The position numbers were made by a program, and so were the translations under genes. DNA of 12,467 bases, taken from an uncultured Clostridia bacterium (lineage in GTDB: Bacteria > Bacillota > Clostridia > Christensenellales > Pumilibacteraceae). The stretch covers positions 1 through 12,467 of the forward strand of contig CANQUR010000034.1 of the NCBI GenBank assembly GCA_947627075.1. The letters run 5' to 3'. The notes under the pieces were generated by a model, which searched no databases, was not told where the DNA came from, and saw nothing but the letters and a program-made list of their open reading frames with translations. Below are positions 1 through 5,327 of this stretch, piece after piece. Position 1 is the first letter of the stretch, and every line of letters begins with the position of its first letter.

Positions 1-136
1 CGGTGTCTTCCTCGACGGTGATCCCGCGATAGTCGACGATAACGATACCCGCCGAACGCTTGATCTTATCTTCGAGCATAGCTACCTGCTCTTTTTTGAG
101 CTTGAGCGCTTCGCTTTCCTTTTCGTGTGTAGACAA
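1..136 (-). CDS. rplJ: Ribosomal protein L10, N-terminal part (3' end off the window)
   Basis: First 45 codons of L10, the stalk-base protein that anchors the L7/L12 dimers on the large ribosomal subunit. Translation from a TTG at 134-136 gives a lysine/glutamate-rich helix followed by the segment IVIVDYRGITVEED, which matches the conserved L10 N-terminal strand (VVxDYRGLTVxED). The TTG start is chosen because a near-perfect Shine-Dalgarno (AGGAGG, 145-150) sits 8 bases upstream and no ATG or GTG lies at a suitable distance. The gene follows rplA after a structured leader of about 160 bases containing an attenuator, so its expression is probably autoregulated. The rest of the gene, and presumably rplL, lies beyond base 1. 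Identification is firm from gene order plus the motif; the start codon is slightly less certain. Confidence 0.9.
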   Translation of the reverse strand, partial: MSTHEKESEALKLKKEQVAMLEDKIKRSAGIVIVDYRGITVEEDT

Positions 137-170
137 AACCTTATCCTCCTTTTACTGAATTTATTTTTCA

Positions 171-206
171 AGAAAAATCCGACCTCGCATTAGCCTTGAG
201 ATCGGA
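171..206 (-). terminator. Intrinsic attenuator terminator in the rplJ leader
   Basis: Read on the minus strand, a 9-bp stem (bases 198-206 with 178-186, one G-U pair, 11-base loop) is followed directly by ATTTTTCT. It lies between the L10 leader and the rplJ ribosome binding site, so it would stop transcription before rplJ. The 3' arm GAGGTC is repeated upstream in the leader (232-237), so the 5' arm has an alternative partner. That is the arrangement expected of a conditional terminator. Confidence 0.8.
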
Positions 207-230
207 AAAAAACATTCCTTGTTTCGTTCA

Positions 231-291
231 TGACCTCGGTAAGCTCTTGCGAATTATAACCTTTAGGTGGTTACTTACTTTCTACGGTTTT
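231..291 (-). promoter_or_regulatory. Ribosomal protein L10 leader (autoregulatory mRNA element)
   Basis: The minus-strand RNA between rplA and rplJ has the features of the Firmicutes L10 leader. There is an outer helix GTAAG/CTTAC (274-278 with 239-243). An inner hairpin pairs AACC with GGTT (269-272 with 258-261). The flanking segments ACCGTAG and CTTACCGAGGT correspond to the L10-binding internal-loop region. In Bacillus subtilis the L10(L12)4 complex binds this element and favours the downstream terminator. Position, motif and the terminator at 171-206 all agree, so I infer the same feedback here. Exact borders were judged by eye. Confidence 0.82.
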
Positions 292-298
292 ACTTAAA

Positions 299-985
299 TT
301 ATATACGATAATTTACTTTTATTCCGGGACCCATAGTCGATACAGCGGTTATGCTACGAATATAAGTTCCCTTTGCAGCTGCCGGCTTCGCCTTTACGAT
401 AGCTTCCATCAAAGCATTGAAATTCTCGAGAAGCTTCTCGTCGCCGAACGACTTTTTGCCGATAGGACAATGGATAATCGCCGTTTTATCGACTCTGTAC
501 TCGACCTTACCGGCTTTGGTATCCTTGACTGCCTTTGCGATATCAGTGGTGACTGTACCGGATTTGGGCGAAGGCATAAGTCCCTTGGGACCGAGTATCC
601 TTGCGACCTTACCCATTTGACCCATCATATCGGGTGATGTGATACAAACATCGAAATCGAGGAAATTCTCATTTTGGATCTTTGCGATGATCTCCTCTGC
701 TCCGACTATATCGGCACCTGCTTTTTCGGCAATGTCTGCCTTGTCACCCTTTGCGATAACAAGTACCTTTATCTTTTTACCCGTTCCGTTGGGAAGCACA
801 ACCGTGCCGCGAACCTGTTGATCGGCTTGACGCGGATCTACGCCCAATCGAACATGAAGTTCGATAGTTTCATCAAACTTGGCTTTTGCAGTCGCAACGA
901 CATTCTTCATTGCCTCTGCCGGGTCGTATACTTTACCGATATCTATTTCCTTAATGCTGTTAAGGTAATTCTTTCCGTGTTTCAT
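299..985 (-). CDS. rplA: Ribosomal protein L1
   Basis: A 228-residue L1, the usual length, forming the mobile L1 stalk on 23S rRNA that helps release deacylated tRNA from the E site. The N-terminal KHGKNYLNS and the paired domain I/II architecture are typical. Diagnostic segments are the GQMGKVARILGPKGLMPSP stretch around residues 122-140 with KSGTVT following, and the C-terminal IRSITAVSTMGPGIKV signature near residues 209-224. The ATG at 983-985 has the Shine-Dalgarno AAGGAGG 5 bases upstream. It begins 10 bases after the rplK stop, as in the standard rplK-rplA operon. L1 can repress its own operon translationally in many bacteria; no dedicated site was identified here. Nothing is unusual about the protein. 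Confidence 0.97.
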   Translation of the reverse strand: MKHGKNYLNSIKEIDIGKVYDPAEAMKNVVATAKAKFDETIELHVRLGVDPRQADQQVRGTVVLPNGTGKKIKVLVIAKGDKADIAEKAGADIVGAEEIIAKIQNENFLDFDVCITSPDMMGQMGKVARILGPKGLMPSPKSGTVTTDIAKAVKDTKAGKVEYRVDKTAIIHCPIGKKSFGDEKLLENFNALMEAIVKAKPAAAKGTYIRSITAVSTMGPGIKVNYRI

Positions 986-995
986 ACTACCCTCC

Positions 996-1421
996 TTAAT
1001 CCTCTACCGTAACGCCCATACTGCGTGCGGTACCTGCTATCATGCTGCAAGCGCTTTCGAGCGAAGCCGCATTTAAGTCGGGCATTTTGATTTTGGCTAT
1101 TTCCTCGACTTGAGCCTTTGTCAATTTGGCTACCTTGTCCTTGTTTGGTTTAGCCGAACCGGAGTCGATCTTGCAAGCCTTTTTGATAAGAACGGCTGCG
1201 GGCGGAGTCTTGAGTACGAATGTGAACGAACGATCCGCATAGATGGTGATAACCACGGGGATTATCATTCCATCCTGACCCTTGGTTTTTTCATTGAATT
1301 CCTTGGTAAAGCCCGGAATGTTGATACCGTGAGGTCCGAGGCTGGAGCCGACCGGAGGTCCCGGTGTAGCTTTGCCGGCGGGCAACTGCAGCTTTACTAT
1401 TGCTGTGATTTTTTTTGCCAT
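996..1421 (-). CDS. rplK: Ribosomal protein L11
   Basis: A 141-residue L11, exactly the usual size, binding the GTPase-associated region of 23S rRNA near the factor site. The N-terminal domain carries the proline-rich PAGKATPGPPVGSSLGPHG segment (residues 14-32), the region contacted by thiopeptide antibiotics and involved in stringent-response signalling. The C-terminal RNA-binding domain ends with the L11 signature KMPDLNAASLESACSMIAG, then TARSMGVTVED (residues 112-141). The ATG at 1419-1421 has GGAG about 9 bases upstream. The gene follows nusG after a 75-base gap in which I see no clear promoter or terminator, and precedes rplA by 10 bases. It is part of the rpmG-secE-nusG-rplK-rplA transcription unit. 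Confidence 0.97.
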   Translation of the reverse strand: MAKKITAIVKLQLPAGKATPGPPVGSSLGPHGINIPGFTKEFNEKTKGQDGMIIPVVITIYADRSFTFVLKTPPAAVLIKKACKIDSGSAKPNKDKVAKLTKAQVEEIAKIKMPDLNAASLESACSMIAGTARSMGVTVED

Positions 1422-1496
1422 TAAAGTTTTCTCCTTGCTTTTTATTTATATGCAATCGAGGTAATAACGAACTTTTACGCTCTCCCTGAAAGTATA

Positions 1497-2033
1497 TTAC
1501 AAATTTTCTATGAGTTCTATTTGATTGAGCTCAAGTTCTACGGGCGTAGCCCTTCCGAACATACTCACTATGACCTTACACTTACCTGCTGCCGCATTTA
1601 TGGATTCTATATCGCCCACAAAGCCCTCAAGTGCGCCGTCTGTGACGCTCACCTTGTCGCCTACCTTGAAGTTGGTATCGACAGTGACCTTTTCGAGGTG
1701 CATACGTTTTATTTCATCGTCGGTAAGAGGTATTGGTCTGCCTTGAGGCCCTACAAATCCGGTTACTCCGCGAGTATTGACTATCATATGCCACATGGAA
1801 TTGTCGTAAACCATCTTTATGAGTACATAGCACGGGAACATTTTGCGTTGAACCATCTTGCGTTTCCCGTTCTTTTCCTCTACCACATCCTCCATGGGTA
1901 TGGTGATCTCGACAAGTCTGTCGCTTTTACCGTTTTTGGTAAAGACCATTTCGAGGTTATCCTTCACCATATTTTCGTAGCCGGAGTATGTATGAAGCAC
2001 ATACCATTTAGCATCTTCCAAGTTTACGCTCAT
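1497..2033 (-). CDS. nusG: Transcription elongation/antitermination factor NusG
   Basis: A 178-residue NusG, a normal length. It binds the clamp of RNA polymerase, modulates pausing and rho-dependent termination, and couples transcription to translation. The NGN domain occupies about residues 8-115, starting at KWYVLHTYSGYE and including the conserved FPCYVLIKM and RGVTGFVGPQGRPIPL segments. A KOW domain follows (VGDKVSVTDGALEGFVGDIE, about residues 124-143) and ends with the typical SMFGRATPVELELNQIE. The ATG at 2031-2033 overlaps the secE stop by 4 bases (ATGA), which implies translational coupling. The best Shine-Dalgarno, GGAG about 10 bases upstream, is modest and lies inside secE. No insert domain is present, and this is not a specialised NusG paralogue. 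Confidence 0.97.
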   Translation of the reverse strand: MSVNLEDAKWYVLHTYSGYENMVKDNLEMVFTKNGKSDRLVEITIPMEDVVEEKNGKRKMVQRKMFPCYVLIKMVYDNSMWHMIVNTRGVTGFVGPQGRPIPLTDDEIKRMHLEKVTVDTNFKVGDKVSVTDGALEGFVGDIESINAAAGKCKVIVSMFGRATPVELELNQIELIENL

Positions 2034-2323
2034 TTAATCAACGCTCCGATAATATCGAATAAACCGGCAGAATCGGGATTTGCCAATTTCGTCAAGTTGT
2101 CATGCGCAAGTCCCAATACGGTATCGAATGCCAAAAGAACTACCAAAAATACCGCTACAACACCGAGAACGACCAAAGTCGTTTTGAGAACGGTGGAAAA
2201 ATTAGGCCAGCTGACTTTTTTGAGTTCGGAAAAAGCTTCCTTAAAAAAGGTAGCTATCTTGCCCTTTTTCTTGGGCGCCTTTTTTACTTCACCCTTTGGA
2301 TTGGTGTTATTATCCTTTTCCAC
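2030..2323 (-). CDS. secE: Preprotein translocase subunit SecE
   Basis: A 97-residue SecE that clamps the SecY channel in the cytoplasmic membrane. It begins with a lysine-rich, low-complexity cytoplasmic segment (residues 1-24) and has the amphipathic helix signature FSELKKVSWP at residues 31-40. One transmembrane helix follows at about residues 48-68. It is longer than the roughly 60-residue single-span SecE of many Gram-positives because of a tail of about 30 residues after the helix (HDNLTKLANPDSAGLFDIIG). The start is a GTG at 2321-2323. Its Shine-Dalgarno TAAGGAG overlaps the rpmG stop codon, and its own stop overlaps the nusG start. Family and position in the rpmG-secE-nusG order are unambiguous; the function of the tail is unknown. 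Confidence 0.95.
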   Translation of the reverse strand: MEKDNNTNPKGEVKKAPKKKGKIATFFKEAFSELKKVSWPNFSTVLKTTLVVLGVVAVFLVVLLAFDTVLGLAHDNLTKLANPDSAGLFDIIGALIK

Positions 2324-2337
2324 TATTGCAACTCTCC

Positions 2338-2487
2338 TTATTTTGTTTCCTTATGAACGGTATGCTTGCGGCAGAAGCGGCAATACTTTTTGAGTTCGAT
2401 CCTATCGGGATCGTTTTTCTTGTTTTTCATGTCATCGTAATTTCTTTGCTTGCATTCCGTGCATGCCAAGGTAATTCTGGTTCTCAT
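2338..2487 (-). CDS. rpmG: Ribosomal protein L33, zinc-binding form
   Basis: A 49-residue L33 of the 50S subunit. Two CxxC pairs (Cys9/Cys12 in LACTECKQRNY and Cys36/Cys39 in KKYCRFCRKHTVH) form the zinc ribbon of the C+ class, as opposed to the zinc-free paralogues some Firmicutes express under zinc limitation. The frame stays open upstream, but the start is placed at the ATG 2485-2487. The family begins with a basic MRxRITLACTEC-like segment, and the Shine-Dalgarno AGGAG lies 8 bases upstream at 2496-2500. The extra upstream residues would run through the promoter and 5' hairpin, so they are not coding. It is the first gene of the operon that continues into secE and nusG. Confidence 0.95.
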   Translation of the reverse strand: MRTRITLACTECKQRNYDDMKNKKNDPDRIELKKYCRFCRKHTVHKETK

Positions 2488-2512
2488 ATGAGCTACTCCT
2501 AAATTTGTCACT

Positions 2513-2532
2513 AAAAAACCACCCATAGGTGG
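2513..2532 (-). promoter_or_regulatory. Hairpin plus six-T run at the 5' end of the rpmG transcript
   Basis: On the minus strand CCACC (2528-2532) and GGTGG (2519-2523) form a 5-bp GC-rich stem with a 4-base loop, followed at once by TTTTTT (2513-2518). It looks like a minimal intrinsic terminator. However, it begins only a few bases after the predicted transcription start (about 2536), probably too early for efficient termination. It may be a 5'-stabilising hairpin, an early pause site or an attenuator. The structure is seen directly; its role is inference. Confidence 0.5.
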
Positions 2533-2542
2533 CGCATATATT

Positions 2543-2571
2543 ATGTTATCATTTAACAAAACTATTGTCAA
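2543..2571 (-). promoter_or_regulatory. Sigma-A type promoter for rpmG-secE-nusG-rplK-rplA
   Basis: Perfect -35 TTGACA (2566-2571), 17-base spacer and -10 TAACAT (2543-2548, 5 of 6 to TATAAT), with the predicted start near 2536. It lies in the 121-base gap between the preceding membrane-protein gene and rpmG. No convincing terminator separates it from the upstream operon, so read-through into rpmG is possible as well. Confidence 0.85.
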
Positions 2572-2608
2572 GCAAAATAAAAGGCTTTTGAATAATTTTT
2601 TTGAAAAA

Positions 2609-3346
2609 TCATAGCTTTTGGTTTATATAGACCATTTTCCCCTTGTATTTCACCTCGAAAGAGCTGTATACACGGAGATTTTCCACTTCCTTGATGGTAT
2701 AATAGGCGTCCGTCACTTCTTCGGCGGGCTCTCCGTCGCGAATATAAGAAAATCTGACCTTATAATACTTGCGACTGCCCGACTTGGAATGAAGAGCCTC
2801 TTCGAAATGTCCTATGCTCGTTTCGCCCTTCAAAAGCACGTTTATCATCAAAAAATGTCTTACAAGATAATAGACTGCGCCGATGAAAAATACCCCGCCT
2901 ATTATCCATAAAAAAATGCTCGAAGTAAAATCGCCCGGCGAATAATATTCGTCGACATATTTTTTTGCACGAGTGATAAGTTTGCCGTCCTTTATCATAT
3001 AGTAGACTTCAACCTTGCCGCCTCTGTCCTTTACCTCCGACTCGGTAAGCATTTCCCACACTATCCCGTCCGGCAAAACAACGCCGTTTTCATCGGTAGC
3101 TCTTTCATAATCGCTCGGAAGGAGTTCGTTCGGCAAATTATATCCCCAAGTAAATTTATCCTTATCGTTGTAATTGGTAGCCGCTATACGAACTATATTT
3201 GCTTCGGTAAGATTTTGCGGCTGACCGAGCTCCGCCATTTCCTTGTTCATGTTATCTATGGTGACATAAAGCAAGATCCCTACCATATATGTCAATGCGA
3301 ATACAATGGCATAAAGAATCAAACGATTTCTCCATTTCTTTATCAT
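2609..3346 (-). CDS. Uncharacterised two-span membrane protein (245 aa)
   Basis: I do not recognise a named family with confidence. A basic N-terminus (MIKKWRNR) precedes a first transmembrane helix at about residues 8-29. A mostly polar, probably extracytoplasmic domain of about 110 residues follows (30-140), then a second helix at about 141-162. The C-terminal segment is cytoplasmic (163-245), with alternating hydrophobic and charged residues suggesting beta strands (KYYKVRFSYI, SSFEVKYKGKMVYI). The C-terminal part loosely resembles DUF3592-like domains, which is a guess. The positive-inside rule gives both termini in the cytoplasm. The ATG at 3344-3346 overlaps the stop of the upstream membrane-protein gene (ATGA) and has GAGG 8 bases upstream. 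It is the last gene of the aminotransferase-trpS operon and is probably translated in fixed ratio with its neighbour. Confidence 0.75.
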   Translation of the reverse strand: MIKKWRNRLILYAIVFALTYMVGILLYVTIDNMNKEMAELGQPQNLTEANIVRIAATNYNDKDKFTWGYNLPNELLPSDYERATDENGVVLPDGIVWEMLTESEVKDRGGKVEVYYMIKDGKLITRAKKYVDEYYSPGDFTSSIFLWIIGGVFFIGAVYYLVRHFLMINVLLKGETSIGHFEEALHSKSGSRKYYKVRFSYIRDGEPAEEVTDAYYTIKEVENLRVYSSFEVKYKGKMVYINQKL

Positions 3347-3849
3347 TTTATAAACCTCTTCATTATGAATGCGGCGCCTCTATCGAGTGCAAATCCGAAT
3401 AATGTCATTACAACGGTCCACACCGCACCGAACAAATATACTCCCAAACCAAAGTCCGAGCCTTCGAAGCCCACGACATCTTTCAAAACGGTAGCGAACA
3501 AAAGATATATTGCAAATGAAAATAATGCGAAAATCAATGCTCTTAATAAATATTGTATAGGTCCTTTGCTTAAAGGAGCGGTCACATATATTATTATGGA
3601 AAACGGCGAAAACAGCAACACGCTGAAAAGGATCTCGCCACCGCCTATCCCGCCTATTATCGCGCCTATTATATTGCTTGTGATGACAACGATAAAGGCG
3701 CACATACCACCGCATTTTTGGGCGCAAATATAGTAAAATACGCACGATATCACAAGAGGAAAGATCAAATGAAATACGCAGGAAAAGATTATGCATATCG
3801 ACGCAAGCGCGCATACGACTCCGCCGAATGCCAGCTTACGCGTACTCAT
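3343..3849 (-). CDS. Uncharacterised polytopic membrane protein (168 aa)
   Basis: A very hydrophobic protein with about five predicted transmembrane segments (roughly residues 7-42, 50-70, 74-92, 100-125 and 138-158), a glycine-rich GAIIGGIGGG turn near 62-71 and a basic tail (MKRFIK). The N-terminus STRKLAFGGVVCALA resembles the start of ECF-transporter S components and related small integral membrane families, but no substrate motif is visible and I assign no function. The frame is open further upstream from a TTG at 3919-3921. The ATG at 3847-3849 is preferred because it overlaps the stop of the J-domain gene as ATGA, matching the coupling used by the next gene, and begins right at the first hydrophobic helix. 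Its Shine-Dalgarno is weak, consistent with coupled translation. Confidence 0.75.
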   Translation of the reverse strand: MSTRKLAFGGVVCALASICIIFSCVFHLIFPLVISCVFYYICAQKCGGMCAFIVVITSNIIGAIIGGIGGGEILFSVLLFSPFSIIIYVTAPLSKGPIQYLLRALIFALFSFAIYLLFATVLKDVVGFEGSDFGLGVYLFGAVWTVVMTLFGFALDRGAAFIMKRFIK

Positions 3850-4442
3850 CCGCCGCAACAACGAAACGGCATCGTAAGACATTCCATGCAACACAATGCC
3901 GTACAACAATTGCTTAAACAATTGCCACCGACGCTACCCTGCATTCCTTGATTGTTTGGATTGCCCAAATTCTCGGGAGGCGTCTTTGAATTTGCCATCT
4001 GCTGTACCATTTTATCGAGCGTATCCTTGTATTTTGCATTATCGGGCGCAAGCCTTACCGCTTCCTTTAAGTGTGTGTAGCTGTCATTCATCCATTCTCT
4101 CTTGTAGAACAACAACGCCTGATAATAATGCCATTCGGCGTCTCTGAAGCCCATTGCGTCAAGACGCGCCTGCGCATCGTCGTATTTCTTTTCCTTTATA
4201 AGCTGCTCGATATATCCATAGCCGGTGCCGTACTTTTCTTCATCGTCCTTTACCCTTTTCTTGTCGACGATGATACGCCACGCATCCTCAAGCTCGGTGA
4301 GTTTTCTCGCGCCTTCGGCGCCCTGTTCTCCGGGCAAAAAGCGTTCTTCTCCGTACTTTTGCTTAAGCTCGTTATATCTGCTTTCGAGCGCGGCGAAATC
4401 CGAATCCTCGGTCATATTAAGCACTTCATATGGATCTTTCAT
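3846..4442 (-). CDS. Degenerate J-domain protein with TPR-like region and Cys-rich C-terminus
   Basis: 198 residues. Residues 2-66 read as a J domain (DPYEVLNMTEDSDFAALESR, then the YNELKQKY helix and a late ELEDAWRIIVD helix). The HPD tripeptide needed to stimulate DnaK is absent: KYGEERF stands where KYHPD is expected. Residues 76-140 look like one or two TPR-type helical hairpins (DAEWHYYQALLFYK, YTHLKEAVRLAPDN). After an Asn/Gly/Pro-rich linker the last 24 residues hold eight cysteines (175, 179, 180, 184, 185, 188, 195, 196). From memory, similar J-proteins with Cys-rich tails occur beside DUF5685 genes in Clostridia, as here. The tail could bind metal, be acylated or associate with membrane; none of this is shown. 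ATG start with AAGGAG 8 bases upstream. It begins 11 bases after the DUF5685 stop and overlaps the next gene by ATGA. Confidence 0.8.
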   Translation of the reverse strand: MKDPYEVLNMTEDSDFAALESRYNELKQKYGEERFLPGEQGAEGARKLTELEDAWRIIVDKKRVKDDEEKYGTGYGYIEQLIKEKKYDDAQARLDAMGFRDAEWHYYQALLFYKREWMNDSYTHLKEAVRLAPDNAKYKDTLDKMVQQMANSKTPPENLGNPNNQGMQGSVGGNCLSNCCTALCCMECLTMPFRCCGG

Positions 4443-4453
4443 TTATGATCTCC

Positions 4454-5323
4454 TTATAATGTCGGTTTTTTGAGCTTTTTCTTGCTCGACGTCAATTCTT
4501 CGACCTTTTGCCTTAATCCTTCATATACTATCTTTTTGAGCAAGTCGTAACTCTGCGTAAAGGTAAGATTATTGAAGCATTCTATCGCTCTATTGACTGT
4601 TATATTCAAAATGAATTGTATAAATTCTTTGTTGTCCTCAAAAAATTTTTCGCGCTTTTCATAGGGCAATATCGCCAAAAACGGATTGTATCTCTTTGCC
4701 CTACAGTCCTCGTCGATGTCGTCGAGAGCGTCGACAAGATAGACGAATTTGCCTATATTATACACAAGCTTTAGGCTATCGTCGCTCGCCTTGTCACCAA
4801 GCATGAAAGCCGCGATCTCGCTCATCATAGACGCAAATGCGTCTCCGACGCGGTCGATGCTCTTTTCACCCTTTCGTTCGAACTCTCTCAACTGCTCATA
4901 CTTCGAAGCAACTATCTCGTTCACTTTGGGGAGCGCGTTCTTGCTTTTTATAAAAGCTTTTTTGAGCGACCTTCTTATCATTCGATATTTTGCTCCCTCG
5001 CCGTCGATAACGCCGTCCTCGGCCTTGTAGTATGCCAAAATTATATTGGTTGCGACGATCTTGTCTAAAAGCTCGTTTTTGCCGACCATAGGTCTTTTTT
5101 TGAACGGATTGGCAAGGCACGCGTTTGCCTCGAATGTCACATCTTGCGAAAGAAGATCGTGCAACAATATGCTCAAAAAGGTCATATCGTAATTCGTGGT
5201 AAGCCTTGCGAACTGTCCCATTATTTTGCCCGTGTCCATGCAAAGTCCACAGTAAAATGAATTGAACAGCGCATGATCCTCGCGCGAAAGCGAATTTTTC
5301 GGGGGTACTATATATCCGTACAT
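4454..5323 (-). CDS. DUF5685-like protein (289 aa, function unknown)
   Basis: An all-helical soluble protein that I match by recall to the clostridial DUF5685 family. Its markers are an MYGYIVPPK start, YCGLC at residues 24-28, NYDMTFLSILL near 44-54, CLANPFKKRP at 69-78, AYYKAEDGVID at 97-107, and YLVDALDDIDEDCRAKRYNPF at about 195-215. Paired aspartate-rich segments on predicted helices recall class I isoprenoid-synthase folds, though no catalytic activity is established. Cys25, Cys28 and Cys69 could bind a metal. The ATG at 5321-5323 is chosen because family members start with MFGY/MYGY. A TTG at 5339-5341 would add six residues and overlap trpS by 14 bases, and has a slightly better purine stretch upstream, so it remains possible. 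It lies 4 bases after trpS and 11 before the J-protein gene. Confidence 0.78.
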   Translation of the reverse strand: MYGYIVPPKNSLSREDHALFNSFYCGLCMDTGKIMGQFARLTTNYDMTFLSILLHDLLSQDVTFEANACLANPFKKRPMVGKNELLDKIVATNIILAYYKAEDGVIDGEGAKYRMIRRSLKKAFIKSKNALPKVNEIVASKYEQLREFERKGEKSIDRVGDAFASMMSEIAAFMLGDKASDDSLKLVYNIGKFVYLVDALDDIDEDCRAKRYNPFLAILPYEKREKFFEDNKEFIQFILNITVNRAIECFNNLTFTQSYDLLKKIVYEGLRQKVEELTSSKKKLKKPTL

Positions 5324-5327
5324 AAAC

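Noticed and set aside
244..272. TATAAT-like promoter inside the L10 leader
   Set aside because: The motif lies in the structured leader and has no suitable -35 element; read-through from rplA explains rplJ expression.
1422..1496. Promoter or regulatory leader in the 75-base nusG-rplK gap
   Set aside because: No convincing -35/-10 pair, no stable hairpin with T-run and no known leader motif was found.
1521..2393. Open frame of 290 codons on the plus strand
   Set aside because: It runs antisense through nusG, secE and part of rpmG, has no recognisable domain or ribosome site, and reflects codon bias of the real genes.
2488..2571. N-terminal extension of L33 to 77 residues
   Set aside because: It would read through the promoter and 5' hairpin, whereas the internal ATG has a good ribosome site and matches the family start.
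2572..2608. Terminator at the end of the six-gene operon
   Set aside because: Only A/T runs and a weak AAAAG/CTTTT pairing are present, so no stable stem followed by a T-run can be supported.
3850..3921. Longer start (TTG at 3919-3921) for the 168-residue membrane protein
   Set aside because: It would overlap the J-protein gene by 76 bases without a ribosome site; the ATGA overlap start is consistent with its neighbours.
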